Positions 19,782 to 30,970 are shown, numbered from the stretch's first letter. The stretch is DNA of 55,995 nucleotides from Pachysolen tannophilus NRRL Y-2460 (GCA_001661245.1 KV454012.1:1414474-1470468), one strand, 5' to 3'. Numbers and translations are program-made. Notes: generated by a model not told the origin, from the letters alone.

Positions 19782-21112
19782 TTTTCTTTTCTTCTTTTCC
19801 CCTGTTTTTCTTGTTTTTTTATTTTTTAAAAAATAATAAAATTTAAAACAATTTCTTCTTTTCAATTGATTGATTGATTTTTTTTTTAATAAATATATAT
19901 ATTTATATATATATTAATGAATTTCCAATATTAAAATTAATTTCAATTAACTTATTATTAGGAAACAACAATTTTTCTTTTAAAAAGGGCAATTTGAGTG
20001 ATACTTATACTTTTTTAAGATTTTCCTGCAATTTCCAAAGAGCAAAAAATAATTTGATAAAACACGCCCCCTCAGAGCAAATGGGATATCAGGACAATAC
20101 ACAAAGTGTGACCTTTGGGCATGTGGAGCGCATAATATAGGCATAATATAGGCGAAACGCAGGCAAAAAGTAGAAAAAATCGTAGGCAAATCGTACTATG
20201 TGGAACTAGGAATGTTTTATCCAATGAGGTCATTGTTACAAGCGGTAGCAACAAGAGAGATAGAAAAATATATAATAAATATCTAAGATTAATGAATTTT
20301 TTTTGCGCAAGTAATAAGTTTTTTAAATAACGTTAATCATTAGGATATAAATTTTGAAACAGCGGTTAACAATTGAAAAATTTTTTTTTGAAAAATTTGT
20401 AGATTGGTTCAACATCCAAGATTAAGCGCCGATGTTTTTTTATGTTAAATATATTATTCCTCTGTGCATTTTAATAAGGGAAAGAAAAAATTAAATTAAA
20501 TTGTGTCTTGCCGAATTTGGAAGCTTATCTCTTAGATAGGAAATTGCATAACAAAACTCTTATCTTACCCGGACGCGACTTGCCGTTATTTTTTTTTTAA
20601 ACAAACTAGGTCGTGCGCAACAAGTAGAAAAAAGAACAATAAATATGATTTGACTTGTATTGGGGCAAGAAAAACAGTTTGCAGCAGCAACAATAAAAAA
20701 ATATAGAAAAAGTAGTGAACTAAGTGTTGAATTTAGTTAGTTAGTTTTTTAATTTTTTTTTGGTGCATTAGTTTCTTAGTGCATTAATGCATCAATAATG
20801 TAAAGCACCTATTGTATTGTTGATTGCTCTTTTGAATACAAGTGGAGTAGTTAGAAAAAGAAGAAAAAAGAAAAAGGAAAAAGGTGGTCGTGCGCGCGCC
20901 ACTCAACTCCAGAAAATGCGGTAATTTAATAGATAAACGTAGGCGAATACTTATAATAGCAAGCGTAGTGCAGTTTTTCACCATTTCGAATCAGGTTTCT
21001 ATCAGGTTCTTTGACTTCCATCAACCGCTCCATATATATTTATATATATATATATATATATTTATGAGAGTATTTCTTTATTGATTCTATTCAAAGTCAA
21101 TTGATGATAAAT
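19782..21112. promoter_or_regulatory. Divergent promoter region of LSP1 and SYM1
   Basis: A 1331-bp spacer. Noted elements: (TA)n near 19890-19917, an 11-nt tandem GCATAATATAG x2 (20130-20151), two copies of the 10-mer GGTCGTGCGC at 20609 and 20886, a GCGCGC-containing block (20886-20901) unusual in this AT-rich DNA, and (TA)n at 21033-21061 just before SYM1. Small open frames at 19874-20254 and 20784-21084 lack coding character. Confidence 0.6.
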
Positions 21113-21846
21113 ATGTCAAAGTTTTTAAAATTCTACGAATCATCAGTACAAAGAAAACCTCTCTTGACAAATTCTCTAACTACAGCAGTAAGTTAAAAAA
21201 AAAATTTTTTTCAGGTATTAATTGTGCGTAATATACTAACTAAAATTTATAATGTTTTTTATATTAGTTTTTGTTTGGTTCTGGAGATGCAATTGCACAA
21301 CTTTTTTTCACTGAAAATAAACCATTTCCATCATCAGATGCACCAAAACCTTCGATTCTAGCACATTATGACTATCATCGAACTTTAAGAGCAATAATAT
21401 ATGGAGGTGCAATTTTTTCATTTATCGGTGATAAGTGGTATAAATTTTTACCAAAAATTAAATTTCCTTCTAAAAAAATTAATAATAATAGATTAAATTC
21501 AATAAGAGATACAATAACAAGAGTTATTGTAGATCAAACTGTTTTTGCACCAATTGGTATTCCATTATATTATTCTTGTATGTCAATAATGGAAGGTCAA
21601 TCTTTTGAAAAATGGCAAGAAAATTTAAAATTAAATTTTTTACCAACTTTATTAACAAATTGGCTGGTTTGGCCATTTTTCCAATTTTTAAATTTTTCAT
21701 TAATTCCAGTTCAACATAGATTATTAAGCGTAAACATAGTAAGTATTGCTTGGAATTGTTTCTTAAGTGTTAGAAACGCAAAAGGTAATGTAAAAGAACC
21801 TGATAGTACTAGTCATCCAGTTTATTTCCCACCAGTTCCAGAATAA
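21113..21846 (+). CDS. SYM1: SYM1, Mpv17/PMP22-family inner mitochondrial membrane protein
   Basis: Two exons (21113-21187 and 21268-21846) encode 217 aa; S. cerevisiae Sym1 has 197. Exon 1 gives MSKFLKFYESSVQRKPLLTN, matching the usual family N-terminus (LYEASLKRRP), which shows that the upstream exon is real. Conserved segments follow: GSGDAIAQLFF, IYGGAIFSFIGDKWYKFLP, VDQTVFAPIGIPLYY, IMEGQSFEKWQENL, TNWLVWPFFQFLNF and VPVQHRLLSVNIV-like (LIPVQHRLLSVNI), ending in VYFPPVPE. Four membrane segments are expected. In S. cerevisiae the protein is stress-inducible and needed for ethanol growth at high temperature; the vertebrate relative Mpv17 affects mtDNA maintenance. The Leu in NWLVWP is a CTG codon. 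Confidence 0.95.
21188..21267 (+). other. Spliceosomal intron in SYM1
   Basis: 80 nt. Donor GTAAGT at 21188, branch box TACTAAC at 21234-21240, acceptor ATTAG ending at 21267. Phase 0; splicing joins TTA (Thr-Ala end ACAGCA) to TTTTTGTTTGGTTCTG in frame. Confidence 0.92.
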
Positions 21847-23031
21847 AAAAGAAACAATATATATATATATATATACAACTAATCTACTTCAAACTTATTT
21901 TTTTTTTTCTTTTTTTGTTTTTGCTTTAGTTAGTATTACCATCAAAAACTAATATTAATGAAGACATTTATTTCTTACAAGATCAAAATCTAATAAATTC
22001 AGAGTAGCGGTTCTTTATGTAATTCCTCATATAAAATAGGGCCAAAAGGCAGGAAAAGAATCATCACAATAAAAGATTTTGAATACATTGTAAAAAAAAA
22101 AAAAAAAAAAAAAAAAAGACTTCAAATCATATTTTTTTAAAACTCAATACATACCTTCTATAACCATAAATCCAATAGTCTTATAAGGAAGAAAAATTCC
22201 ACTCAATTCAAGAAACAATAAATAAGGAAAAGAAAAAGTAAAAAAAAAGTAAAAAGTAAAAAGATGAAAAGTGAAAACTTTTCAACTGAAAAATTTTGGA
22301 AACTTCTCTTTTAGTGTTAAGAGAATAGAAAGAGAGAATGAAAAATTATCTTTGAAACAAAGGTAGTGCTCAAAAATAACAAAATTATTTGTTTATTCAA
22401 ATTCTAAGCAGAATGGTGAGCACGACGATTTAACCGCTGTTAAAACAGTATATATTTTTTTATAAGTTTAATATAAATATATATATATATATAATTAATA
22501 TCATAGTTAAAGCATTGATTTGTCAATCAAGTTAATCAATTGATCAATAATTTTCCAATTTTTGGTTGACTTTTGGTTTAATTTTATTGTCATTAGTACT
22601 AATTTTTATTTTATTTTTTATTTTTTTTTTTTTTCTTTTTTGTTTTCTGGTTTCAACAATCAACACACACAGTCTTTATATTTTTTTTTTTCTTTTTCTG
22701 GTTTTCTTTTGTTTTGCTTGCAATAATAAGTACTAGTTTTAAAATTCTCATAAAAGTTCAAGGTTTATAATATACCGAGTGAGAGTGATTAGATTAGAAG
22801 AAGTTAATCAATAGTCATTTTGAATTGCAATTGTGGGTTTTTATTTTGATTTCAACTTCTTTTTTTTTTTTTTTTTTTTTTTTTTCCTGTCCTTAGTGTA
22901 TTCTTTGTCGGAATTATATTAGCATCATCATCAACATATTAAATATATCAATCAACTGTGAATTTGACGGTTGCTTAAATCAAAAAAAAAAAAAAAAAAA
23001 AAAAAACAAAATAATACGTACCTGCTGAGGA
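21847..23031. promoter_or_regulatory. Long upstream region of RTS1
   Basis: 1185 bp between the SYM1 stop and RTS1 start. It is dominated by homopolymer and dinucleotide tracts: (AT)n at 21859-21875, poly-A at 22092-22119, (TA)n at 22475-22493, several poly-T blocks and poly-A at 22982-23006 right before the RTS1 ATG. A run of TCAATC/AATTGATC half-repeats lies near 22520-22550. Likely a long 5' leader and nucleosome-poor promoter; no gene is seen. Confidence 0.5.
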
Positions 23032-25440
23032 ATGAAAGGTTTCAAAAGCAGATTTACAAGAACAAAGAGTCAGTCTTCTGGATCCAAGAAGAAGGAAAAG
23101 GAAAAGGAAACTTCGGTGCAGCCACATGTTTCATCATCATCACCATCATCATCAAGAGATTCTCTTCCAAAATCAAGCGGTAAGGCAAATTTTAATGTTA
23201 ACGCGAATTCAAATTCAAATTCAAATGTAAATTCAAATTCAAACATGAACGCTTCTGTTGCAACGCCAGTTTCACCTTCGTCAACATCGATCAAAACCTC
23301 GCCTTCGTCAACATTGATATCTCCATCTAAAAAATATTCATCTTCATCAGCATCGATTTCTAGCTCGCATTCGTCAAAACCAATAACATCATCCCCTTTG
23401 GACTCTTCAAATGCTTCTTCCCTGGTGTCACCTGGCTCGTCATCAAATTCCTTAACCACAACTACTCCATCAAAACAGTCGCCGAAACAACTGTATAGAG
23501 TTGCGCCGGCTGTAAACGTTACACCACCAGCAGTGCAACAACCTGTTCCCGTCTTTGGAAGTGGTATGACCACAGCTAACAGCAATAGTAGCAGCAACAG
23601 TAACAACAACAACAATAATAATAATAGCAATAATAATAATAATAATAATAACATTGGAAATATAGGTAATGGACTATCACCAGGAGATGATATAAATATC
23701 CCAAGAGCATCACATTCATTTGAAAGATTACCAACACCAACAAAGGAAAATGATATTGATTTTGTAAAATCACCAAAAAGACATTCTTCTTCAAGGTTTG
23801 AACCATCTTTACATGCAACAGATATAGAAAAATTACCAACTTTTGAAGAAGTTGTACCAGAAGAACAAATTGAATTATTCATTAGGAAAGTCGATCAATG
23901 TGATATCATGTTTGATTTTTATGATCCATCATCTGATATTCGTGGTAAAGAAATTAAAAGATTAACATTACAGGAGTTAATTGAATTCATTACCACAAAT
24001 AGTTTTACATATACAGAAGAAATGTATGAACATGTAGTTCATATGTTTAAAGTTAACTTGTTTAGACCAATACCCCCTCCAGTTAACCCTGTTGGAGATA
24101 TATATGATCCAGATGAAGATGAACCTGTAAATGAATTATCATGGCCACATATGCAATTAGTTTATGAATTTTTTTTAAAATTTGTTGAAAGTAGAGATTT
24201 TAATCATACAGTAGCGAAACAATACATTGATCATGAATTTGTTTTGAAACTTTTAGAATTATTTGATAGTGAAGACCCAAGAGAAAGAGATTGCTTAAAG
24301 ACAACACTTCATAGAATATATGGTAAATTTTTAAGTTTAAGATCATTCATTAGAAAATCAATTAATAATGTTTTTTTACAATTTGTTTATGAAACTGAGA
24401 GATTTAATGGTGTTGCAGAATTATTAGAAATTTTAGGATCAATTATTAATGGGTTTGCTATTCCTTTGAAAGAAGAACATAAAATATTTCTTTGTCGAGT
24501 TTTAATTCCATTACATAAGGTAAAATGTTTATCATTATACCATCCTCAATTGGCTTATTGTACAGTTCAATTTTTGGAAAAAGATCCACAATTAACTGAA
24601 GAAGTAATAATGGGATTGTTAAGATTTTGGCCAAAAGTCAATTCTCCTAAGGAAATAATGTTCTTAAATGAAATTGAAGATATATTTGAAGTTATGGAAC
24701 CTTCTGAATTTGTTAAAATTCAAGTTCCTTTATTTGCACAGTTGAGTAAATGTATTAGTTCTCCACACTTTCAAGTTAGTGAGAAAGTGTTATGTTACTG
24801 GAATAATGAATATTTCTTGAATCTTGTTGCCGATAATGCTGATGTTATACTACCCATTATCTTTTCGTCATTATACGAAATAACTAATCCTCCAAATAGT
24901 GATTCGCTTGCGCCACAAGAATCACATCATGAAGTTAGTGGCCAAGTTCCTTTTGATCAATTACCGGAATCTCAGCAGCAACAGAAATTTGATGAAGAAA
25001 ATGAAGATATAGTTATGGCTACAAATAACATTAGTATTCATAATGATGTTACTGCGGAATCAGATTTAAATAACAACATGGTAAATGATTATTATACGAA
25101 CCAAGATGAATTTTATGACTTAAACAATGGAAATAATTGGAATAGAACAATACATTCATTGGCTTATAACGCTTTAAAAGTTTTCATGGATACGACTCCT
25201 GCATTATATGATCAGTGTGCCGTTCTCTATCAACAGCAATTAGAAGAACAAAAAGAGAGAATGAAATTGAGAAAGCAAAGTTGGGCAAAGTTGGAAAGTT
25301 ACGTAAAGAATTTGAAAGAAAATCAAAATCTTGAGTATCCTCAATCTTCTACAAATAACGAAACTACGGTAGACCTGAAGAATATCAACAAAGATGATGC
25401 TAATAATGAAAACAATGGACATAAGACTGAGAGTGAGTAA
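23032..25440 (+). CDS. RTS1: RTS1, B56-type regulatory subunit of protein phosphatase 2A
   Basis: 802 aa (S. cerevisiae Rts1 757). A Ser/Asn/Pro-rich, low-complexity N-terminus of about 270 residues includes a poly-Asn tract at about 185-210. The B56 HEAT-like domain then runs from about 275 to 735: [78 protein letters not shown] and [20 protein letters not shown] are diagnostic. The subunit targets PP2A to septins, kinetochores and bud neck, and acts in mitosis, cell size and stress response. The C-terminus after WAKLESY is an acidic/Asn-rich tail. The gene is in tandem with the MNN4-like gene. Confidence 0.97.
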   Translation: MKGFKSRFTRTKSQSSGSKKKEKEKETSVQPHVSSSSPSSSRDSLPKSSGKANFNVNANSNSNSNVNSNSNMNASVATPVSPSSTSIKTSPSSTLISPSKKYSSSSASISSSHSSKPITSSPLDSSNASSLVSPGSSSNSLTTTTPSKQSPKQLYRVAPAVNVTPPAVQQPVPVFGSGMTTANSNSSSNSNNNNNNNNSNNNNNNNNIGNIGNGLSPGDDINIPRASHSFERLPTPTKENDIDFVKSPKRHSSSRFEPSLHATDIEKLPTFEEVVPEEQIELFIRKVDQCDIMFDFYDPSSDIRGKEIKRLTLQELIEFITTNSFTYTEEMYEHVVHMFKVNLFRPIPPPVNPVGDIYDPDEDEPVNELSWPHMQLVYEFFLKFVESRDFNHTVAKQYIDHEFVLKLLELFDSEDPRERDCLKTTLHRIYGKFLSLRSFIRKSINNVFLQFVYETERFNGVAELLEILGSIINGFAIPLKEEHKIFLCRVLIPLHKVKCLSLYHPQLAYCTVQFLEKDPQLTEEVIMGLLRFWPKVNSPKEIMFLNEIEDIFEVMEPSEFVKIQVPLFAQLSKCISSPHFQVSEKVLCYWNNEYFLNLVADNADVILPIIFSSLYEITNPPNSDSLAPQESHHEVSGQVPFDQLPESQQQQKFDEENEDIVMATNNISIHNDVTAESDLNNNMVNDYYTNQDEFYDLNNGNNWNRTIHSLAYNALKVFMDTTPALYDQCAVLYQQQLEEQKERMKLRKQSWAKLESYVKNLKENQNLEYPQSSTNNETTVDLKNINKDDANNENNGHKTESE

Positions 25441-25532
25441 TGAGGTGAAAGAAAAAAAGAAAAATAAAGGAACAACTTTTGTTCATTTCTTCTATAGGGT
25501 ACGATCTGTAAATGCCCAGTATTTTTTTTTTC

Positions 25533-25565
<33 letters not shown>

Positions 25566-25874
25566 TTCTTTTTTTTCGGCAATATTTTTTAACCAGGATT
25601 GCCAAGTATAAATGGTTCGAAAAAGCTGCACACGATTGTTTTCTCCCCTAGTCAAAAGATCTCTTTCCTTTTTCTTACTGATAAAAAATACCCTATACTA
25701 TATATATATATATATATATTCACTTGATATAAAGTTTTTACAACTCCTATTTCTATATCAAGAGAGTCTTGAAGAAGCTGTAAACTTGAATATCGAGAAG
25801 AAGAAGAAATAAGTGAAAGGAAGATTGAAATAGTGGGGAATTTTTTCTTTAATTTTCAGGCATTTTGTTGTATA
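25441..25874. promoter_or_regulatory. RTS1 3' region and MNN4-like gene promoter
   Basis: 434 bp with a T-rich block (25520-25580), (TA)n at 25698-25720 and purine-rich GAAGAAGAAG near 25795. No gene is supported. Confidence 0.45.
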
Positions 25875-28439
25875 ATGCTGCATTCGAAATTATTAGTGTC
25901 AAATAAAAAAGTATTACTAGTCAAGACAGGAATAACGGTATGTTTATTGTTGTTGATACTAGTTATTTCCTCACTTATAGTCAACTCTGAATACGAGACT
26001 TCTGTTGTATTTAAATTTGCAAGTTCAAGTTCTTATGATGAATTAATTAATAGCGTGGGGTTGGGGGATAATAATGAAGTTGAAGAAGGGAAAGAAAAAA
26101 TTAAACAATCAGTGATACCTATAACAAGAGAAGAAAGATTGAAAACTTTTTTATACCCTGAATTATATAAAAATTTTAAAGAAAATGGTAATAAAGCTTT
26201 AACACAAGTGATAAATAATAGTAAAAGTTTTGGGAAATTTGATAAAAGACTTTTACCTGCTCTTTGGCTTCATTCAATTAATAAATACCTTACATTTGAT
26301 ACCCTGGATAAAACAATTTTACCAAAAGATTTTTCATTACCTTTTAATTGGGATTTATTATTAGATGTTTCTAATAATATTCAAAAAAGTGAATATTTTG
26401 AAAAAATTATTATTAAAAAAATGAATTGTAAAAATTTTAAAGATATTGCTCCAAATAATCAACCAGAAACTTTTTTAGATTTTTTTTGTAATGATTATAA
26501 TTATGAAAATCCAAATTTTGTCAATGAATATAATTTACCCTTTTCAATATCAAGAAAAGTTGATCAATATTTGTCAGATGTTACTTGGAGAAGAATTCAT
26601 GGTATGATTTATCTGTTAACAGATTTCCCAATTCCTGAAAATGTTGTATTTTTAGGAGCAATAGGTCAAGAGGGGAAATTGGGTAAAATATCAGAAAATA
26701 GAGCATTGATTATTCCTTTAGAAAAAGTTTCAAATGGACTGAATGATTTAACAAATTTAGAAAAAGTACCTTTACAAAGTTATTATGAAACATTATCTCA
26801 AAATTATATTGATGATCAGTTGGCTAAATCTTCAAAAATGTCTATAGAAGATGTCTTGGCTAATGGTATATCAGTTTTTGATCAATTAGAAAAATTAAAT
26901 AATCAATTGAAAAAACTTATTAATAAGAAATCATTGTTAAATTTAGAAAATCCAATTCCTTCATATAAGCCAACAAGACCTACATTGATGGGTAAAAATA
27001 TTGAACTTTTACCTAAAGAAAAACCTGTAAATCTTAATTCATCAGATTTTCAATGGTATTTACCAGAAGTACTTGAAAATTTGAAAAATGAAATTGAAAC
27101 TGCATCAGAATTTGAATCAGTTGATCAGTTAAAACATCTACTTGAATGGGGGGAACTCATTCTGGATAAATCTTTTGATTTACCATGGTATTTTGGTGTC
27201 GCAAGTGTTGAAAATGAAAACTTGGATCATTATGATTGGAGATTTTTCAATAATTTTACATTTTTAGATAATGATAAGGTTTTCCATACCCAGGTATTAC
27301 ACAGATTGTCAAGAACTTGGTTTAGACTTTGTCAACAATTTGATATCCCGACATGGCTTAATCACGGTCCCTTAATTGGTTGGTACTGGAATGGTCTTAG
27401 TCTACCATATGATTTTGATTTGGATTTACAATTACCAATTCAATCATTGCATAAACTTTCCAAACTTTTGAATAATACGTTGGTTTACGATTTCACTGAT
27501 GAAACTGATTATGTCAATGAAGCTCATAGAATTGATAACAAGGCTGAATTAGGAGTTACCTCTTATTTATTTGACGTCAACCCTACTTATTTCGACAGAA
27601 ATGGAATCCGCAGTGACAAAAACAATATTGATGCAAGATTAATAGATACAGAAACTGGTATATACATTGATATTACTGCAGTTGCAGATTTCCTTAGTGA
27701 AACTGAGTATGATATCGAACAACAAAGGAAAGTTCTCGAAAAAGCCGGAGATAACGGTTATAGAATGATGATTCCACCAAAGATTGATCAATTTTTTGAT
27801 GAGACGGGTGATTTTTACAGAGATATTGGGAAAGCAGATATTTTAAGAGATGAATTATATGACAATATTGAAACTTTTATGGAAAGTAAAGGAACTGATT
27901 CGAGATCGGAAGATTCACCAACGAAAAAACTTTTCACAGATTACGTTCATTGCAAACATTACCATACTTATAAAATTAGTGAATTATCACCATTGGTTCC
28001 TGTATATTTTGAAAACACATTAGCTTACTTACCGTCAAACTGGTACAGAAACATTTTGATTGAGTATGGTTCAACTCAACCAATGAAAAACAGGTACTTC
28101 AAGGAAAACAAGTTCATCGATGATTTGAGAATGTGGGTAGACTATAATAGCTGCCCTGAATGGGATCTTGATACAGGTAGCTCATTAGGGGTTTTAGAAG
28201 AGTATGAAGTTGCTCAAGAATGTATTAGCATAAATAGAAAGATCTACGATGAATACGATAGGACAATCAACTACACAACAATTCATAGTGTCTTCAGAGA
28301 TCTGATAAAACCAAAAGATTTAAGTACCAAAGGGGTTTCAACTGCTGATTATGAAACTGAATTGAAACCGATTTTAGACAAATTTACAGGAAATATTTTG
28401 AAACCTAACCCCTGGGTTGCTGAAAACTTATTTAATTGA
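25875..28439 (+). CDS. MNN4-like LicD-family protein (mannosylphosphate transfer)
   Basis: 854 aa from the ATG at 25875 (MLHSKLLVSNKK; the second codon is CTG). A type II signal anchor lies at about 14-35 (VKTGITVCLLLLILVISSLIV), so the bulk is in the Golgi lumen. The LicD/nucleotidyltransferase-like region is at about 475-640: VLHRLSRTWFRLCQQF, PTWLNHGPLIGWYWNG, then the DxD-type acidic motif YDFDLDLQLPI and DARLIDTETGIYIDITAV. This matches Mnn4-type proteins that promote mannosylphosphate addition to cell-wall N-glycans. Unlike S. cerevisiae Mnn4 there is no long KKKKEEEE tail. Several MNN4 paralogs exist in Candida species, so the exact ortholog is left open. Confidence 0.85.
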   Translation: MLHSKLLVSNKKVLLVKTGITVCLLLLILVISSLIVNSEYETSVVFKFASSSSYDELINSVGLGDNNEVEEGKEKIKQSVIPITREERLKTFLYPELYKNFKENGNKALTQVINNSKSFGKFDKRLLPALWLHSINKYLTFDTLDKTILPKDFSLPFNWDLLLDVSNNIQKSEYFEKIIIKKMNCKNFKDIAPNNQPETFLDFFCNDYNYENPNFVNEYNLPFSISRKVDQYLSDVTWRRIHGMIYLLTDFPIPENVVFLGAIGQEGKLGKISENRALIIPLEKVSNGLNDLTNLEKVPLQSYYETLSQNYIDDQLAKSSKMSIEDVLANGISVFDQLEKLNNQLKKLINKKSLLNLENPIPSYKPTRPTLMGKNIELLPKEKPVNLNSSDFQWYLPEVLENLKNEIETASEFESVDQLKHLLEWGELILDKSFDLPWYFGVASVENENLDHYDWRFFNNFTFLDNDKVFHTQVLHRLSRTWFRLCQQFDIPTWLNHGPLIGWYWNGLSLPYDFDLDLQLPIQSLHKLSKLLNNTLVYDFTDETDYVNEAHRIDNKAELGVTSYLFDVNPTYFDRNGIRSDKNNIDARLIDTETGIYIDITAVADFLSETEYDIEQQRKVLEKAGDNGYRMMIPPKIDQFFDETGDFYRDIGKADILRDELYDNIETFMESKGTDSRSEDSPTKKLFTDYVHCKHYHTYKISELSPLVPVYFENTLAYLPSNWYRNILIEYGSTQPMKNRYFKENKFIDDLRMWVDYNSCPEWDLDTGSSLGVLEEYEVAQECISINRKIYDEYDRTINYTTIHSVFRDLIKPKDLSTKGVSTADYETELKPILDKFTGNILKPNPWVAENLFN

Positions 28440-28750
28440 AAAAATAAAAACATTATAAAATTTATCATAAATACTGCTCACGTTTTCTGACATGTTTCGT
28501 TATGCTTTTTTTTTCAATTTTTTTTTTTTTTGTTATCAGTTGAATCTTATTTGTATTTTTTGTAACTTGGTTTTGTTAATGGTATGTCATTTGAATTTTA
28601 ATTAGCAATTTGTTTTTTTTTTTTTTTTTTTTATTATTTTTCTCTTTCTTCTTTATGGAAGTCCTAATTTTCATTTACTGTTGTACGATTAAATGTTCTA
28701 TAATTTAGAATATCAATAGCATGTTTTAATAATTATTATGATTATGAATA
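28440..28750. terminator. Convergent 3' spacer, MNN4-like gene and MOSC gene
   Basis: 311 bp with T-rich blocks at 28509-28532 and 28613-28633 and several TTTATTATT signals. No gene is seen. Confidence 0.5.
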
Positions 28751-29965
28751 TCATTCTAAAGGCTTGTAGTAGTTTATATGTCTTTCTTCAATATTGATAC
28801 GGTATCCAACTTTTAACTCATAATTCACATCCAACTGAATACCGTGGACTCCTAAAAAGAAGAAATTTTTTTGGCCAGGATCTATTCTTCTGTATTGGGC
28901 CAATTTTCTTGAGATCCTGTTTAATTTATCAGTTATACCAGTTTTGCAATTGATATTTGGAATTGTACATCGTGGACATTTGGATATTATTAACCATTTT
29001 TTATTAATTGGTGTTATATTTATTGTTGACCAAGTATCTATTTGATAAGGATCTTCCCCTGTAACTACTAAGTTTGGTCGAAAATTTTCATATGATACTT
29101 GGAAACTTGATGAATCATTATCATCGTCCTGGTTTATCCTACATTCCAAATCTCTGATATCCGCTTCATTCATAATCAATGATGGGAAATATTCTTGAAA
29201 TCTTGTTGATAATTGTTTGAAATCTTTATTCAAAGTTAAAGATTTTGGTACATTTGTCTTAACAAATTTTCCCTTTTGTGAATAAAGGAAATTGATTTTT
29301 TTAGAAGATTGGAAATTGATAAATTTAATAAAAGAATCTGGAATTTCAAATTTATCCAATACAAATGTTGTAAAATTAACCCCCCATAAATGAGCAGGAA
29401 ACTCTCCATGAGAGCTACAATTATTTTTTAAAAAATTTTCATCCATTACAGTTGGTAATTTAAAGCTTTCATTACCGTCCTCCCAACTTATTTTGAAAAA
29501 AAAATCACCATCAAATTCTACTTTACATAAACATAACTTAGGGCATTCTCGTTGTGTTATTGACTTGTATTTTTGTAACTTCTCATCCCATACCCCTAAC
29601 ATGTACATCCGATCATACTGAAATCCAAACCCATCTATCACACATTTATCAACAATTATTCCTTTAAAAGACTTTATCGGATATATGATAATCTTTAAAA
29701 TCTTGATCTCCTTAAATTTGTCTTTATTTAAAATTTCTTCAAATTTTCTTAAAGGAGGAAACATAAAACTGCATACCGATAAAATTGGGAACAAAAATCT
29801 GGATTGTAATTTATATTTTATATTTATCAATTTTATAAAAACAAAAGTGAAAAATGTTGGTTTATTCAATTTTAACTTCAACACATCTTCCACTATATAA
29901 GATGCTAAAAACACAAAATTTACAACAACTAGCACAAGATAAAAGCCCAACGTAATAAATCCCAT
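28751..29965 (-). CDS. Membrane-anchored MOSC-domain protein (mARC/YcbX-like)
   Basis: 404 aa from the first ATG. One N-terminal membrane segment (about 2-24, FITLGFYLVLVVVNFVFLASYIV) precedes the MOSC N-terminal beta-barrel (about 85-180: IIIYPIKSFKGIIVDKCVID, FQYDRMYMLGVWDE). The MOSC domain is at about 255-400: FRPNLVVTGEDPYQIDTW, SKCPRCTIPNINCKTG and FLGVHGIQLD. Family members bind molybdenum cofactor (mARC reduces N-hydroxylated compounds on the outer mitochondrial membrane). Here the segment that aligns with the mARC Mo-ligand Cys (YRQCDP in human mARC1, from memory) reads YRRIDP, so the usual thiol ligand is absent. Most yeasts of this group are not known to make the cofactor. Function is therefore open. 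Confidence 0.85.
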   Translation of the reverse strand: MGFITLGFYLVLVVVNFVFLASYIVEDVLKLKLNKPTFFTFVFIKLINIKYKLQSRFLFPILSVCSFMFPPLRKFEEILNKDKFKEIKILKIIIYPIKSFKGIIVDKCVIDGFGFQYDRMYMLGVWDEKLQKYKSITQRECPKLCLCKVEFDGDFFFKISWEDGNESFKLPTVMDENFLKNNCSSHGEFPAHLWGVNFTTFVLDKFEIPDSFIKFINFQSSKKINFLYSQKGKFVKTNVPKSLTLNKDFKQLSTRFQEYFPSLIMNEADIRDLECRINQDDDNDSSSFQVSYENFRPNLVVTGEDPYQIDTWSTINITPINKKWLIISKCPRCTIPNINCKTGITDKLNRISRKLAQYRRIDPGQKNFFFLGVHGIQLDVNYELKVGYRINIEERHINYYKPLE

Positions 29966-29997
29966 TACCACTTATCACCATTATAATATCCTTTCAT

Positions 29998-30034
<37 letters not shown>

Positions 30035-30061
30035 ATTAGTAACATCTCTATATATATATAG

Positions 30062-30329
30062 NNNNNNNNNNNNNNNNNNNNNNNNNNNNNNNNNNNNNNN
30101 NNNNNNNNNNNNNNNNNNNNNNNNNNNNNNNNNNNNNNNNNNNNNNNNNNNNNNNNNNNNNNNNNNNNNNNNNNNNNNNNNNNNNNNNNNNNNNNNNNNN
30201 NNNNNNNNNNNNNNNNNNNNNNNNNNNNNNNNNNNNNNNNNNNNNNNNNNNNNNNNNNNNNNNNNNNNNNNNNNNNNNNNNNNNNNNNNNNNNNNNNNNN
30301 NNNNNNNNNNNNNNNNNNNNNNNNNNNNN
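30062..30329. other. Assembly gap (N)
   Basis: 268 undetermined bases flanked by AT dinucleotide repeats. The true length is unknown. Confidence 0.98.
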
Positions 30330-30360
30330 CTACTACTACTACACTATATATATCTTCTAT

Positions 30361-30394
<34 letters not shown>

Positions 30395-30970
30395 TCACAT
30401 TGAACATCTCTATATACTATATAGCCATATAGCTATTTATGTCCTCATCTTCATATTTAATACCCACATTACCCGCCGCACACAATACTCACTCAATAAG
30501 GAGTCATCATGACTCAACAGAGGCGCTGGAAATATTTGAAAAAATATTTATTTTTCTAGGGCTGTTTGTATGTGCTTGTGTGTGTTTGTTTTTTTCTCTT
30601 TTTTTATTTTTTCCCCCTCCTTCCCGTTTTGAATAAACTAGCGGAACTTCAAGGGTTCAGAACGGGTCCACTGCGGACAAATTTTTTCCATTTTCTAATT
30701 TTTTCCCCCCAAGGGTAGTGCGAGCGGGCCCCCAGTTAAATTGTCAAGGTGATGAGGAAGATGAAAACGATTAGATTACAATTACGAAATGATTAGATAC
30801 CAGAATCTAATTTCTCTAGTCTTTATAGTCTCTTGAGTTCTTATCTTTATAAAAATTGATAAGCTAATGTATGCGTCCGTTATTATCGGTTGTTATTTTG
30901 GGGACAATATAGATTAGTTAGTTAATCAGTTAATAAAATTAATTCGGTGCGTTTCCTAAATAGTTAATCG

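Noticed and set aside
19980-20254. Overlapping small minus-strand frames in the LSP1-SYM1 spacer
   Set aside because: Cys/His-rich but irregular, not zinc-knuckle spaced; partly caused by the GCATAATATAG tandem repeat.
23070-23882. 270-aa antisense frame over the 5' part of RTS1
   Set aside because: Its poly-Leu and Asp/Glu-rich content is the antisense of RTS1 poly-Asn/Ser repeats; no independent support.
30644-30664. Second heat-shock-element-like sequence (GAACTTCAAGGGTTCAGAAC)
   Set aside because: TTC and GAA half-units are present but the spacing and one unit (GGG instead of GAA) depart from the consensus; too weak to annotate as an element.
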